From: Clostridiales bacterium
Lineage (GTDB): Bacteria > Bacillota > Clostridia > Oscillospirales > Oscillospiraceae
NCBI GenBank assembly: GCA_004558025.1
Contig: SFEG01000002.1
Coordinates: forward strand, 44,868-108,867
Reading direction: 5' to 3'
Length of the DNA stretch: 64,000 nucleotides
In this document: piece after piece, positions 42,779 through 51,903 of the stretch
Layout of the letters: every line of letters begins with the position of its first letter
Numbering within the stretch: position 1 is the first letter of the stretch
Notes under the pieces: model-generated
What the model saw: only the letters and a program-made list of their open reading frames with translations
Told to the model about the DNA's origin: nothing
The model's database searches: none
Made by a program: the position numbers and the translations under genes

Positions 42779-43939
42779 ATTGATCTCTTTTCTTATCTCG
42801 GCCAGTGTGGTGTCGTTTTCTATTGCAAACCCGGCAAGATCGTCATACTCGGCCTTGCTGCGCTTGATGCCGTAGCCGGCGGCGGTTTTTATGCGCACGG
42901 GGCCGTAGCGGGTCTGCACGGTCTCAATGCTGCGAGTAAGACTGTAGCGGTCACATGTGTACTCCCTCACGCCGAGGGTCGTGGTGTGCTTAAAAATGCA
43001 TCTGAGCATTTCGTCACGCTTATCGGCACGGCACAAACAGGTAAGCATCACGCCCGGCCTGCTTTTTTTCATGCCGATGTTTGTGAAATACACATCCAGA
43101 GCACCGAGCTTAAAAAGCTCTTCCATCGCAAAGCTGAGCTCCTCGGGGGTCATATCGTCGAGGTTGCAGGCAAGCTCGATGATCTGCTCTTTTTTCTCCT
43201 CCGTGTCGCAGAGCAGGGCACGCACAACGTTTGCGGCCTCGAAGTCCTTTTTGCCTGTGCCGTAACCGATACGCTCGACCTTGAGTATAGGCATCGGGAC
43301 GAAATCCTCGGCAAAGTGCTTTAAAAGTGCAGCGCCCGTCGGCGTGCACAGCTCAGATTTTATCTGTCCGGAATATATCGGCACACCACGCAAAATGAAC
43401 TCCGTTGCCGGTGCGGGAACCGACAGCACGCCGTGCGCACACTTCACAAAGCCCGCGCCGACATTAACGGGCGAGGCAAGTATTTTTTCGGGTGCAAGCT
43501 CGTGCATGAGCTCGCACACGCTCAGAACATCCGCCAGCGCATCGAGTGATCCGACCTCATGAAAGTGGATATTCTCTATCGGCTTGCCGTGAACCGTGCT
43601 CTCCGCTTCGGCGATGAGTGAATATACCGCCTTTGTGTTTTGTTTCACCTCATCGGCAAGCGGCACGGTGTCTATAAACTTCATTATCTCGGCGATGCTC
43701 GTATGATTGTGATGATGCTGCTCGGGCTCACCCTCCTCGTCGCCGTTTATGAGCACCGTGACATGCGTTCCCGTGATGCCGCATTTTGAATCGGGCTTGG
43801 CCGATAGTTGTGCCTTACCGCCGAGGGCGGTGTTCATACGCTCGATGAAATCGTCCTTATCCGGGTGCAGCTCCAGGAGCGCGGCAGTCAGCATATCCCC
43901 GGCGCAGCCCATGGCGCAGTCGATGTACAGGGTCCTCAT
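42758..43939 (-). CDS. larC: Nickel-pincer cofactor biosynthesis protein LarC
   Basis: 393 aa from the ATG at 43939 (GGGAGGAG site). Inserts nickel into the pyridinium-dithiocarboxylate mononucleotide to complete the lactate-racemase cofactor. Visible: IDCAMGCAGDM near the N-terminus, a His-rich stretch QHHHNHTSI, HFHEVGSLDALAD and LVTPTG-like ELCTPTGAALL. It overlaps larE by 4 bp and follows larB and larE in one operon. In many species larC is split by a programmed frameshift; here it is one continuous frame. Confidence 0.9.
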   Translation of the reverse strand: MRTLYIDCAMGCAGDMLTAALLELHPDKDDFIERMNTALGGKAQLSAKPDSKCGITGTHVTVLINGDEEGEPEQHHHNHTSIAEIMKFIDTVPLADEVKQNTKAVYSLIAEAESTVHGKPIENIHFHEVGSLDALADVLSVCELMHELAPEKILASPVNVGAGFVKCAHGVLSVPAPATEFILRGVPIYSGQIKSELCTPTGAALLKHFAEDFVPMPILKVERIGYGTGKKDFEAANVVRALLCDTEEKKEQIIELACNLDDMTPEELSFAMEELFKLGALDVYFTNIGMKKSRPGVMLTCLCRADKRDEMLRCIFKHTTTLGVREYTCDRYSLTRSIETVQTRYGPVRIKTAAGYGIKRSKAEYDDLAGFAIENDTTLAEIRKEINEKAQVK

Positions 43940-44691
43940 TTGCTCTCCTCCCTCGCCTTTTGATCGAGCCTTACGACGGCAAAACACTTTAAAAGCTCTG
44001 CTTTTATCGTTTCAAATTCGGCTTGTGCTTTCGGTTGCTGCTTTTCGGTAAATTGCAGCAGCGCGCCGCCGTCGCGCAGGCGGACACGGAAATCGGTAAA
44101 GCCGAGGGAGAATAGATAGCTTTCGCTCTGCTCGACTGCCGTAAGCTTTTCTGCCGTTATCTTCTCGCCGGTCGGCACGCGCGTCGCAAGGCAGGCATAG
44201 GCGGGCTTATTCCAAGTAAACAGCTCCGCCTCGTGCGAGAGCCTGCGCAGCTCGGCCTTCGTTATGCCGCACATGCGCAGCGGGGAGAGGATATTTTCCT
44301 CTTTGAGCACCCTCATGCCCGGACGGTCACCGCCGTCGTCGCTGGCGTTCGTGCCGTCGATAATGGTGTCGTAGCCGTCGGCGCTTGCTGCCTTGCGGAT
44401 AGCGCCCATGATACGCTTTTTGCAGTAATAGCAGCGGTTTGAGGGATTAGCCGTCACCTCGTCAAACTGCAAAACGTCGACGCTTATCTCTTTCAGCTCA
44501 ATGCCGAGCTCGGAAGCAAGCTTTCTCGCATCCTCGTGCTCAAACTCGGGCTGGAACTGCGATTTGACATAGTACGGCTGCACATCCGCTCCGTTTTCCT
44601 TTGCTGCATACAGTAGATATGACGAGTCTGCTCCTCCGGAAAAGGCGAGCGCCACTTTGTTGTGTTCGGTGAAAAATTCGTTCAGATTCAT
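43936..44691 (-). CDS. larE: Sulfur transferase LarE (ATP-dependent)
   Basis: 251 aa from the ATG at 44691; a TTG at 44700 is a weaker choice. PP-loop SGGADSSYL at the N-terminus adenylylates the substrate. Cysteines: RCYYCK and ACLATR. The last is the position of the sacrificial cysteine in Lactobacillus LarE; the extra CxxC suggests the three-cysteine, [4Fe-4S]-bearing form seen in Thermotoga, which would transfer sulfur catalytically. One base separates its ATG from the larB stop. Confidence 0.9.
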   Translation of the reverse strand: MNLNEFFTEHNKVALAFSGGADSSYLLYAAKENGADVQPYYVKSQFQPEFEHEDARKLASELGIELKEISVDVLQFDEVTANPSNRCYYCKKRIMGAIRKAASADGYDTIIDGTNASDDGGDRPGMRVLKEENILSPLRMCGITKAELRRLSHEAELFTWNKPAYACLATRVPTGEKITAEKLTAVEQSESYLFSLGFTDFRVRLRDGGALLQFTEKQQPKAQAEFETIKAELLKCFAVVRLDQKAREESK

Positions 44692-44692
44692 A

Positions 44693-45445
44693 TCAGTCAA
44701 GGTGGTTTATCATGCTGGCTAAATAGCCCGCGCCGAAGCCGTTATCTATGTTTACTACCGACATGCCGCTCGCACAGGAGTTGAGCATGCTCAGAAGCGC
44801 CGCAACGCCGCCGAACGAAGCGCCGTAGCCCACACTCGTGGGGACGGCGATGACCGGACAGTCGGCAAGTCCGCCGATAACGGACGGAAGCGCACCCTCC
44901 ATGCCCGCAACGGCGATGATGACACGGGCGCTCATGACGGTATCCATGTTTGCAAGCAGGCGATGGATGCCGGAAACGCCGACATCGTACAGGCGCAGGA
45001 CATCGTTGCCGAGAGCCTCCGCGGTCATTGCCGCTTCCTCGGCGACGGGGATATCGCTCGTGCCGCCGGTGGCGATGACAATACGCCCCTTACCGCTCGG
45101 CTCGGGCATTTCGCCGATTATGCCGATGCGCGCCATGCTGTTATACTCAAGCGGCAGCTCGGCTTTTATATACTCCGCCGCCTCTTCGGTCAGGCGGGTT
45201 ATGAGCACGGTATGCTGCTTGTTTTTGAGCATTGCCTTTGCGATACCGAGAATATGCTCCTTGGCCTTGCCCTCGCCGTATATGACCTCGGGCACGCCCT
45301 TGCGGATGCCGCGGTGGTGATCCACCTTGGCGTAGTTGCCTATCTCCTGAAACGGCTGCATTTTAAGCTTAAGCGCCGCATCATCGGGGCTTAAGCTCCC
45401 GTCGGCGACATGATTTAAAAGTTCTGTCAGTTCGTGTTTGTCCAT
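44693..45445 (-). CDS. larB: Nicotinate-mononucleotide carboxylase LarB
   Basis: 250 aa. First step of nickel-pincer cofactor synthesis: carboxylation and hydrolysis of nicotinic acid adenine dinucleotide. The C-terminal PurE-like domain is visible (TGGTSDIPVAEEA, GVSGIHRLL, GMEGALPSVIGGL, VPTSVGYGASFGG). AAGGAG site. First gene of larB-larE-larC. No larA lies in the window, so the cofactor must serve a racemase elsewhere. Confidence 0.93.
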   Translation of the reverse strand: MDKHELTELLNHVADGSLSPDDAALKLKMQPFQEIGNYAKVDHHRGIRKGVPEVIYGEGKAKEHILGIAKAMLKNKQHTVLITRLTEEAAEYIKAELPLEYNSMARIGIIGEMPEPSGKGRIVIATGGTSDIPVAEEAAMTAEALGNDVLRLYDVGVSGIHRLLANMDTVMSARVIIAVAGMEGALPSVIGGLADCPVIAVPTSVGYGASFGGVAALLSMLNSCASGMSVVNIDNGFGAGYLASMINHLD

Positions 45446-45494
45446 TTGCTTCTCCTTTCGGAAGCCTCTGCACCATTTTTACTGATTACCGAAA

Positions 45495-45527
45495 AAAGGG
45501 GCGGTAATTGAAGATTACCGCCCCTTT
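45495..45527 (-). terminator. Terminator after tRNA-Leu
   Basis: AAAGGGGCGGTAAT (45495-45508) pairs perfectly with ATTACCGCCCCTTT (45514-45527); a T-run follows on the minus strand. Confidence 0.85.
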
Positions 45528-45532
45528 CACCC

Positions 45533-45620
45533 TGGTGCCGGTGGTGGGACTTGAACCTGCACGCCCGGAGTGAGCACTATAGCCTGAATCCGGTGAGTCT
45601 GCCAATTCCGCCACTCGCGC
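45533..45620 (-). tRNA. tRNA-Leu-like gene (anticodon CAG), structurally degenerate
   Basis: 88 nt with long variable arm, GGCGGAATTGGCAGA D-arm, TTCAGG anticodon loop and GGTTCAAGTCC T-loop typical of tRNA-Leu, and encoded CCA. The stems are poor: acceptor GCGCGAG against CACCGGC has three mismatches, anticodon stem CCGGA/TATAG two, T stem GCAGG/CCCAC two, D stem GCG/CTC one. It may be a pseudo-tRNA. Its terminator is intact. Confidence 0.65.
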
Positions 45621-45820
45621 ATTTTGTGTCAGTAATGATAGCATTCCCTGAATGCGTTGTCAAGACAATTATTCTGCCTCGCTTTATATGACAGAAAGCA
45701 GCTGAAGGCTCAGTCCAAAAAATCTTATAGGGCTGCCCGATGTAAGCCTGTTTCACTGTGATAATAATCTTCTCATACTCGCGGCGCCCGGTATGACGGC
45801 GTTTACAGCGCGGCCTGTTT

Positions 45821-46615
45821 TCATAGCTTTTCCGCCGCAAATCCGCTGCCGGTGAAATACCATATCTCATCAAAGCCGCAGCTGCTCGCAAGCCGCTCGG
45901 CCATGTCGAACTTGCAGCATATATCAGCCGCGGAATGTGCGTCCGAGCTTACCGTTATGCGTCCGTTGATGCTTCGAAGATGGCGCAGAAGCTCTGTAGA
46001 GAGATATGGTGTCGTTCGATAACCGCGGCTTATCGCACCTGTGTTTATCTCAAAAATCTTGCCCGCCGCGCTGAGCTTGTCCATTGCAGCAAAGGCCGCG
46101 TCGCGATAACGGCTGCTTCCCGTATCGTAAAGCGCTCCCTGCTCGTTGTACTTCGTCAGAAGGTCAAAATGTCCTACAATTCCGATCTCCGGCATATCCG
46201 CTATCCGGGCATAGTTGTCGAAAAACGCCTCGGCAGCTTTTTCAGGGCCTCCGAGGTGCTCAATGAGCTCTATTGCGCGATCGCGCGTTGAATCTATATA
46301 GTAATGCCCGTCGAGCACATGTCCTGAGCCTATGATATACTCATAGCCGTCAAAATTCCTCTCGGCCGCAAGGTCGTACTCAAGTCCGGTATAGAGCGTT
46401 ATTTTACCCATATACTTTTTCTTCAGTCTTCTCATTTCGGCCTTGAACGGCTCGACGTTTTCCTTTGGCGCGCACCAGTATTCACCCTCCATCGGGGCGT
46501 GCAGGCTTATTCCGAGTGAGCTCAGCTGGTGCTCTATCGCCGCGAGTACCATCTCCTCCGGGGTGTTTGTTCCGTCGTCAAATATAGTGTGGCAATGCAG
46601 ATTTTGTTTTATCAT
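45821..46615 (-). CDS. PHP-domain phosphatase, histidinol-phosphatase (HisJ/HisK) type
   Basis: 264 aa. Metal-binding HCHT near the N-terminus (QNLHCHTIFDDGT), HAPME, GLEYD, GHFDLL and the C-terminal SSDAHS are the PHP-family metal ligands. It would remove phosphate from histidinol phosphate in histidine synthesis, although other small phosphoesters are possible. No his genes adjoin it. Ribosome binding site GGAGAAGC. The 200 bp between its stop and the tRNA hold no recognisable feature. Confidence 0.82.
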   Translation of the reverse strand: MIKQNLHCHTIFDDGTNTPEEMVLAAIEHQLSSLGISLHAPMEGEYWCAPKENVEPFKAEMRRLKKKYMGKITLYTGLEYDLAAERNFDGYEYIIGSGHVLDGHYYIDSTRDRAIELIEHLGGPEKAAEAFFDNYARIADMPEIGIVGHFDLLTKYNEQGALYDTGSSRYRDAAFAAMDKLSAAGKIFEINTGAISRGYRTTPYLSTELLRHLRSINGRITVSSDAHSAADICCKFDMAERLASSCGFDEIWYFTGSGFAAEKL

Positions 46616-46834
46616 AATGCTTCTCCGTTAAATTTACCGGCTGTACGCCGGGTTTTCTGTAATATGATCGCCGGAGCCGCTCTGTATTATTAACAGCTTC
46701 AAGTCCTGCTCTCAGCGGTATCCGGTTTTAATATTACAACATTTTTCGTCAAAGCAAAAGCAGATTAATATAAAAAAACCGCCGCATATCCAAAAATATC
46801 GGCATCGCTTCTCAGCTTACGGCGTCTCCAAAAT

Positions 46835-46864
46835 CTTATGAGCAGCTTTCGGCTGCTCATAAGA
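46835..46864 (-). terminator. Terminator of the SPFH locus 2 operon
   Basis: CTTATGAGCAGC (46835-46846) and GCTGCTCATAAG (46852-46863) form a perfect 12-bp stem; on the minus strand ATTTTGG follows. Confidence 0.65.
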
Positions 46865-46883
46865 CTTATTTACTTAATGATAC

Positions 46884-47999
46884 TTATTTGCTTTCCCAAT
46901 CGTAGATCAATGTCAGTCCTGCGGAGTCCATATCGTCCGTCAGAAACGGCATTCCCTCGCCGCTGCGCGAGCGCTGGAAATACAGCTCCTCGCCGGAGGG
47001 AGAGATTAGAATCGGGAAGCTTCCGCTCAGGGAGGTACCGACACCGGCAGAGAGCTCCAGGCGCAGGCAGTCATCCTCCATGCGCCACACGCCGTGGTAG
47101 AGCAGAGTATGCCCCGCGTTGCCTTCGAAGCGGCAGTGCAGCTTGGCGATACCCGCATAATCAGGATCGCAGTTGCCGTAGCTGAGCTCCAGCAGCCAGT
47201 CATCGCAGGCCCATACGGTGTCAGCCAAGCCCAGATTCGTAGGCGGAAGCCACCATCCATCGCCCTCCGGCTCCATACCCTCGGGATAGTCAAGGCCGGT
47301 GGTATAGCCGAAGACTGCAAAATCCATCAGCACGGGGGCGCCGTACTCGCCGATGGGCACTATGGGGCAGCCGTGTTCGTCGATCATCGGATACCAGCTA
47401 AGCTCCAAGCCGCTGCCGGTCACAAGGTTGATTTCCGTGTCCGGCTCATCGGGCCACTGCTCATAATTGACAAATACCAAGACGGGCTGTGCGTATTCTT
47501 CCCGGTAGAGTACCTTGTCCGCCACCGGCTGCACACCGTTGCCCAGTGATCTCCAGATCACACGGTTCACAGCCAGACTGGTACTCTCATCCCGTGGGAC
47601 AATGCAGTAGAGGTCACCATAGCCCGCGCCGAGCGTACGCTCTTCCGGAATCTCCGTCAGGAACGGCAGTTTTTCTGTCAGCCCGGAGCAATTCTTCCGC
47701 AGCCAGCTCGTCAGCGGGACAGTATCCCCCTGCTCCCGATGGCCGAGATAAGCCACCGCGCCGGCCAGCTGCTCATTTCCCGCCATGCATTTTCGCAGCA
47801 GGGCAAGCGCCGCTTCTGCCTTCTCAGAACCGGCCTTAGGCACAGAATCTCTGCCCTTGCCGCCTGAGATCTTTCCCGTTGCGCTGACGCCTCCGTCATC
47901 CGCATTTGGCTCGCCTTGCCCGCCGCAGGCGGTCAGAAGAAAAATCATCGTCAGGCACAAAAGCATAGTGACGAGCCGGCGTACTGTCAAGCACCTCAT
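46884..47999 (-). CDS. Lipoprotein of unknown function (SPFH locus 2)
   Basis: 371 aa. Signal peptide with lipobox LTAC (Cys25) followed by a Gly/Asp/Ser-rich linker. The remainder is a mostly beta, Trp/Gly-rich extracytoplasmic domain; repeated Trp and Asp (EGDGWWLPPTNLG, ACDDWLLELSYG) may suggest ligand binding. No family recognised. It lies 12 bp after the tandem-TPM gene, so it is the last gene of the ten-gene operon. Confidence 0.75.
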   Translation of the reverse strand: MRCLTVRRLVTMLLCLTMIFLLTACGGQGEPNADDGGVSATGKISGGKGRDSVPKAGSEKAEAALALLRKCMAGNEQLAGAVAYLGHREQGDTVPLTSWLRKNCSGLTEKLPFLTEIPEERTLGAGYGDLYCIVPRDESTSLAVNRVIWRSLGNGVQPVADKVLYREEYAQPVLVFVNYEQWPDEPDTEINLVTGSGLELSWYPMIDEHGCPIVPIGEYGAPVLMDFAVFGYTTGLDYPEGMEPEGDGWWLPPTNLGLADTVWACDDWLLELSYGNCDPDYAGIAKLHCRFEGNAGHTLLYHGVWRMEDDCLRLELSAGVGTSLSGSFPILISPSGEELYFQRSRSGEGMPFLTDDMDSAGLTLIYDWESK

Positions 48000-48011
48000 A
48001 CTGTGGTCTCC

Positions 48012-49331
48012 TCAGAACTTTCCGCTGCGGCCGCTTCCGCCGCCGCCGCTGCAGCTGCTGGTGCCGCCGCCGCTGTCAGAGTCATTATTTATCTTGCTCC
48101 GCGTTTCTGTGGTGTGGGTGTAGCGGTCATACTGCTCCGTCAGCTGCAGGCCGCCATCGGCGACATACTCATTGGCCTCCACCTTCTTGTGGACCGTCTG
48201 CATCCTCTGCTTCAGCATGAGACAGATGAAGCCGGAGATCGCGCAGGAGGCCACCACAACGATGATGTACATCGGAATGGTGTTCTTCCGCACGGGATTC
48301 CCCTCCTCCGCGAGGGTCAGATACTCGTCGCAGGTGTCCAGATAACTGGAAACGCCGTTGTACCAGTCGTTGTCACCGAAGTAACCGAGGAAGGTATCCT
48401 CCAGCTGCTCCTGACCGTACTTATTGAACGCCTTCTCCGCGTTTTCGCCGTAGACGAACATGGCGTAGTCGCGGTCATCCATGCTCAGCAGGATAATAAT
48501 GCCGTCACGGTTCTCACCCATACCGAGCTCATTGGCGTGATAGAGCTGATAGGTCGTTTTATACACGTCGTTTCCGTAGCCGTACTCCGTGAAATCATCC
48601 ACGAAGGCAACGTAAACGCCGCAGCCGTGGCGCTGGGAAATGTCCGCCGCCCTCGCCTCAAGCTTCTCCCATTCATCAAAGGTGAGCAGGTCGCTGTTAT
48701 CGAAGATATATTTCATATCGACTCCGGTCTGCTCCGGTGTCTGCGTTTCGGTGACCTCGCCGGAGTTATCCGGAGGACAGTTTGCAAGGATATAGTCCGA
48801 CGCCGCCTTCATCATGGCGTCCACCGCCTGTGAAAGCGCAGTAGAGCTCATGGTCATGTCCTCGCCGTTCCATGCTTGTGCGGCCATATAAGGCTTGATT
48901 GCGGCGTATACGGCGTCTGACAGCTCCTGAGAGCTGCCGCGTGTCTCGCTCAGGAAGGCGTAGACGCACCAGTCGTTCTCAGCCAGTGCGTAAGAGCCGT
49001 CCGGCTGAGTTTTCATCAGCAGCGTCAGCGATACGCCTTCCTTATCCTCGCCCAGGCCGTAGTCGTAATTGCCGTAGATAAACGTCGCAATGTCCGAAAC
49101 GGTGTCATCCGGCTCCAAGCCCTCGTCGGTAAATACATCGACCCGCAGGTCAATGCCGAGATTTTTCGCGAGCTGCGGGAGCTTCTGCTCTCCCTGATAG
49201 GTCAGCTCGGCAGAGCCGAGCTCCTCGGTCTCATCGAAGATCGAACCGTACTCCACCGACGCCGCGGCGGGCACACACAGACTCAGCGCCAGTAAAAGCG
49301 CCGTCAGCAAAGCTGTTATTGTTCTTTTCAT
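48012..49331 (-). CDS. Tandem TPM-domain membrane protein (SPFH locus 2)
   Basis: 439 aa. Signal peptide (1-24), TPM unit 1 (about 28-185), a Pro/Thr-rich linker, TPM unit 2 (about 205-345, IFDNSDLLTFDEWEKLEARA), one membrane helix (about 353-373) and a Gly/Ser tail ending GGGGSGRSGKF. The locus 1 homologue has one TPM domain only, so the domain was duplicated here. It is expected to act at the membrane with the zinc-ribbon and SPFH proteins of the operon. Confidence 0.85.
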   Translation of the reverse strand: MKRTITALLTALLLALSLCVPAAASVEYGSIFDETEELGSAELTYQGEQKLPQLAKNLGIDLRVDVFTDEGLEPDDTVSDIATFIYGNYDYGLGEDKEGVSLTLLMKTQPDGSYALAENDWCVYAFLSETRGSSQELSDAVYAAIKPYMAAQAWNGEDMTMSSTALSQAVDAMMKAASDYILANCPPDNSGEVTETQTPEQTGVDMKYIFDNSDLLTFDEWEKLEARAADISQRHGCGVYVAFVDDFTEYGYGNDVYKTTYQLYHANELGMGENRDGIIILLSMDDRDYAMFVYGENAEKAFNKYGQEQLEDTFLGYFGDNDWYNGVSSYLDTCDEYLTLAEEGNPVRKNTIPMYIIVVVASCAISGFICLMLKQRMQTVHKKVEANEYVADGGLQLTEQYDRYTHTTETRSKINNDSDSGGGTSSCSGGGGSGRSGKF

Positions 49332-49346
49332 GTCCGTACCCCCCTG

Positions 49347-50486
49347 TCACATCATCAGCAGCATGGCTCCGATGGAGCCGACGATCGACAAGATCGCCGC
49401 GATGCCGGCAAACATGCCCCAGAATTTTCCCCAGCTGACCGGCAGGTCGCCTACCAGCTTTCCGGTCTGCCCGTTCATGGCAAAGAGGAAATCCTTGCCC
49501 TGCCATTTGGTGTTGAGCATCCACACGGGCATAAGCGCATAATGCACCTTGCCTCGCTCAAGCTCCGCGCTGCCGTCCAGACGCATGCAGGTGTCGTAGC
49601 CCTTCACGCTGCCGAGCAGTGCGGCATCGAGAGTCCCCGTGCAGCGCTGATCGGCGCGCTCGCGGCTGTCCTCCACGCTTACATCGTACTTGTCGGCAAG
49701 AAATCCGGGGAGATAGGCCGTGGAAAAGCTTTTCAAGCCCTTATAGTCGTAGGGCTCGATGGAATCCATGTGGTCATCCGGCATTTTGCTGGAGGCATCC
49801 ACCGGTACTCTCTCAAAGGTGACGGAGCCGGCACGGTAAATGTCGAAGTGCTCCGTTTTAGTGATCTCATAATCTCCGGAGGTATAGCTGTAGGAGCGTG
49901 TCGCCTCATAGTGGGCGTCGCCCTCCGCCTTGCCGTCGAACATCCAGAAGGGGACATAAACGCCGCGTATCTCCTGCACATGGTTTTCGTCGGTGAAGGT
50001 TTTGGGCAGGAAGATCTTCCCCTTGTAGTGCTCCTTGAGTGCCTTGATCGCATCCTCCCTGCTGAGCTTGAACGGAAGTATGTAGTCCGGCTTGAGCTCT
50101 CCGGAGAACTGCCCCGGCACCACCGTGGGGTTGCCGCAGTAGGGGCATGAGGTCGCCGCCGTGCTCTCGTCGCATAAAAGCTCCGCGCCGCAGCTCGGGC
50201 AGCAGTAGGCCTTCATTTTGTCCGCCTCCGCGCCCCAGTCGTCGCTGAAGCCGGAGGTATCCCAATCGCCGCCGTCGGCGGACGCTTCTTTCCCAGCTGC
50301 GGCCTTTTCCTCGGCCGCCTGCTGTGCGGCAGCGGCTTTCTCCTCCTTTTCCGCGTAAAGCGCCTCGATCTCCGCGACGTCGTAGCTTGCGCCGCAGTAA
50401 TCGCACTCAAGCTTGCCGGAGGAGCCCACAAAGTGCAGCGGTCCGGTACAGCCGGGGCATTGATAGTTGGTTACCTGTGCTGGCAT
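49347..50486 (-). CDS. TFIIB-type zinc-ribbon membrane protein (YdjG-like, locus 2)
   Basis: 379 aa from the ATG at 50486 (GAGGTGG site; an in-frame ATG at 50507 lacks one). Zinc ribbons YQCPGCTG...LECDYCG and YCCPSCGA...SCPYCGNP are separated by an Ala/Glu-rich coiled linker. GELKPDYILPFKLSREDA, VYVPFWMFDG and FAMNGQTGKLVGDLPV are shared with the locus 1 paralogue. C-terminal membrane helix (about 357-377). Confidence 0.85.
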   Translation of the reverse strand: MPAQVTNYQCPGCTGPLHFVGSSGKLECDYCGASYDVAEIEALYAEKEEKAAAAQQAAEEKAAAGKEASADGGDWDTSGFSDDWGAEADKMKAYCCPSCGAELLCDESTAATSCPYCGNPTVVPGQFSGELKPDYILPFKLSREDAIKALKEHYKGKIFLPKTFTDENHVQEIRGVYVPFWMFDGKAEGDAHYEATRSYSYTSGDYEITKTEHFDIYRAGSVTFERVPVDASSKMPDDHMDSIEPYDYKGLKSFSTAYLPGFLADKYDVSVEDSRERADQRCTGTLDAALLGSVKGYDTCMRLDGSAELERGKVHYALMPVWMLNTKWQGKDFLFAMNGQTGKLVGDLPVSWGKFWGMFAGIAAILSIVGSIGAMLLMM

Positions 50487-50596
50487 AGATAATTCCACCT
50501 CTTTCATTTTCTCACAAGGAAGCGCCCGCCCGCACTGCGGACGGGCACCGTTTGATACGCTGTGGCCGGGCAGTATATGCCTCGCCGGGGATCATG

Positions 50597-51796
50597 TTAC
50601 TTAATCGTCATGTTGCTTAGGATGATGTCAGGCATCGTGCCCGGGACGCAGTCCATATCTGTCAGTCCGATGGACAGCGCACGCCCATCGTCGATCTGCG
50701 CGACGTACTCGATCCAGTCGTAGCCGATGCGCTTGTAGGTGCGGCCGTGGAAGGTGATGCCGCCGATCACGCGGTCATCGATATCCTGATAATCTTTAAA
50801 GTTGTCCTTGTAGTAGTCGAAGTCCGCCACATTGGCTCTTACCTCGAATCTGATGGCGCCCGCGCCGAAGGCCGTGGGATCGTTGTTTTCCACAAGGCAT
50901 TTCTTTCCCTCGTCATACGACCAGCCGGACTCGGGGATCTTCGTTATTATCTTGACAGCAACATCATCGTGCGCGAACTGCGTGATGGTTACGGAGAAGT
51001 TCTTCATCTTGGCGTTGGCGGCGGCCGCCTTATTCGCCTCGGCAGCCTCGGCCTTCACCGTATCGAGATATTTCTCGATGGCCTCATTGCCGGAGAAGCC
51101 GCTGGTGTTGTATGCGCTGACTGTGAAAACGCCCGGATTCTCTTCCGCGAAGTTGACATAGATGAAGTGGCTTGAGTCGTCCTTCGAGATCCACTTGTAG
51201 TAGCGCTGGTTCCGCTTCATGTGGTCGCTGTATTCTTCCTTGACAAACTCGCCATCCACGCCGAAGTATTCGGCAAGCTCCTCGTAGGTGGTACTAAAAA
51301 TATTATTATTGACCTCGTTCATCCAGACGTAGCCCTTCTGCACCGCCTCCTCGCTCACAAGGCCGGTGCCGCCGGGAGCATCCTTGCCCGAATCCCCGCC
51401 CTGCGTGGACTCACCGCCCTCCTTGACGAAGGTGATGGTGACATTGTTGCCCCAGAGATCGGTGAGCGTGATGATTCCGTTTTGCAGCGTGCCGTTGCTT
51501 TCCAGGCTGTCTCGGGTCAGCTTCAGGGAGCCGTCGCTCTCGAGCGCCCACTTGATGTCAGTCGCGTCGCCGCCCAGACAGAACACGCCCTTGCCGCCGC
51601 TTTTGAGTTCAATATAGCTCTCGCCTTCATCATAGACCTCGTCCAGGCTGAGCCACTCGTTGCCGTCGGCGGAGAATTCCGCGCCGATATATTTGCCGAG
51701 GTTGGGGTCGGCGGAGTCTCCGCCGTCCTTACTGCCGCAGGCGGTAAGGGAGAGCACCAGCACCAGTGCCAGCGCAAGAGATACAAGCTTTTTCAT
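50597..51796 (-). CDS. Lipoprotein 1 of a tandem pair (SPFH locus 2)
   Basis: 399 aa. Lipobox LTAC (Cys20), then CGSKDGGDSADPNLGKYIG and an about 110-residue beta domain that is nearly the same in the next lipoprotein. The C-terminal 250 residues are unrelated to that neighbour (TYEELAEYFGVDGEFVKEEY, YKWISKDDSSHFIYVNF). A modular surface protein: common N-domain, private C-domain. Function unknown. Confidence 0.8.
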   Translation of the reverse strand: MKKLVSLALALVLVLSLTACGSKDGGDSADPNLGKYIGAEFSADGNEWLSLDEVYDEGESYIELKSGGKGVFCLGGDATDIKWALESDGSLKLTRDSLESNGTLQNGIITLTDLWGNNVTITFVKEGGESTQGGDSGKDAPGGTGLVSEEAVQKGYVWMNEVNNNIFSTTYEELAEYFGVDGEFVKEEYSDHMKRNQRYYKWISKDDSSHFIYVNFAEENPGVFTVSAYNTSGFSGNEAIEKYLDTVKAEAAEANKAAAANAKMKNFSVTITQFAHDDVAVKIITKIPESGWSYDEGKKCLVENNDPTAFGAGAIRFEVRANVADFDYYKDNFKDYQDIDDRVIGGITFHGRTYKRIGYDWIEYVAQIDDGRALSIGLTDMDCVPGTMPDIILSNMTIK

Positions 51797-51903
51797 ATTA
51801 TACTCCTTATCATTTTGACCATGGTGCCGTTATCGCGCTTGCAGCGGCGGCACTATGCCTTTTGAATAACGTTGCAGTTCTTGTTAAGTTAATGAATTAT
51901 CCG

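Noticed and set aside
45577..45891. A 104-codon minus-strand frame at the tRNA
   Set aside because: It overlaps the end of the PHP gene in another frame and ends inside the tRNA; no ribosome binding site.
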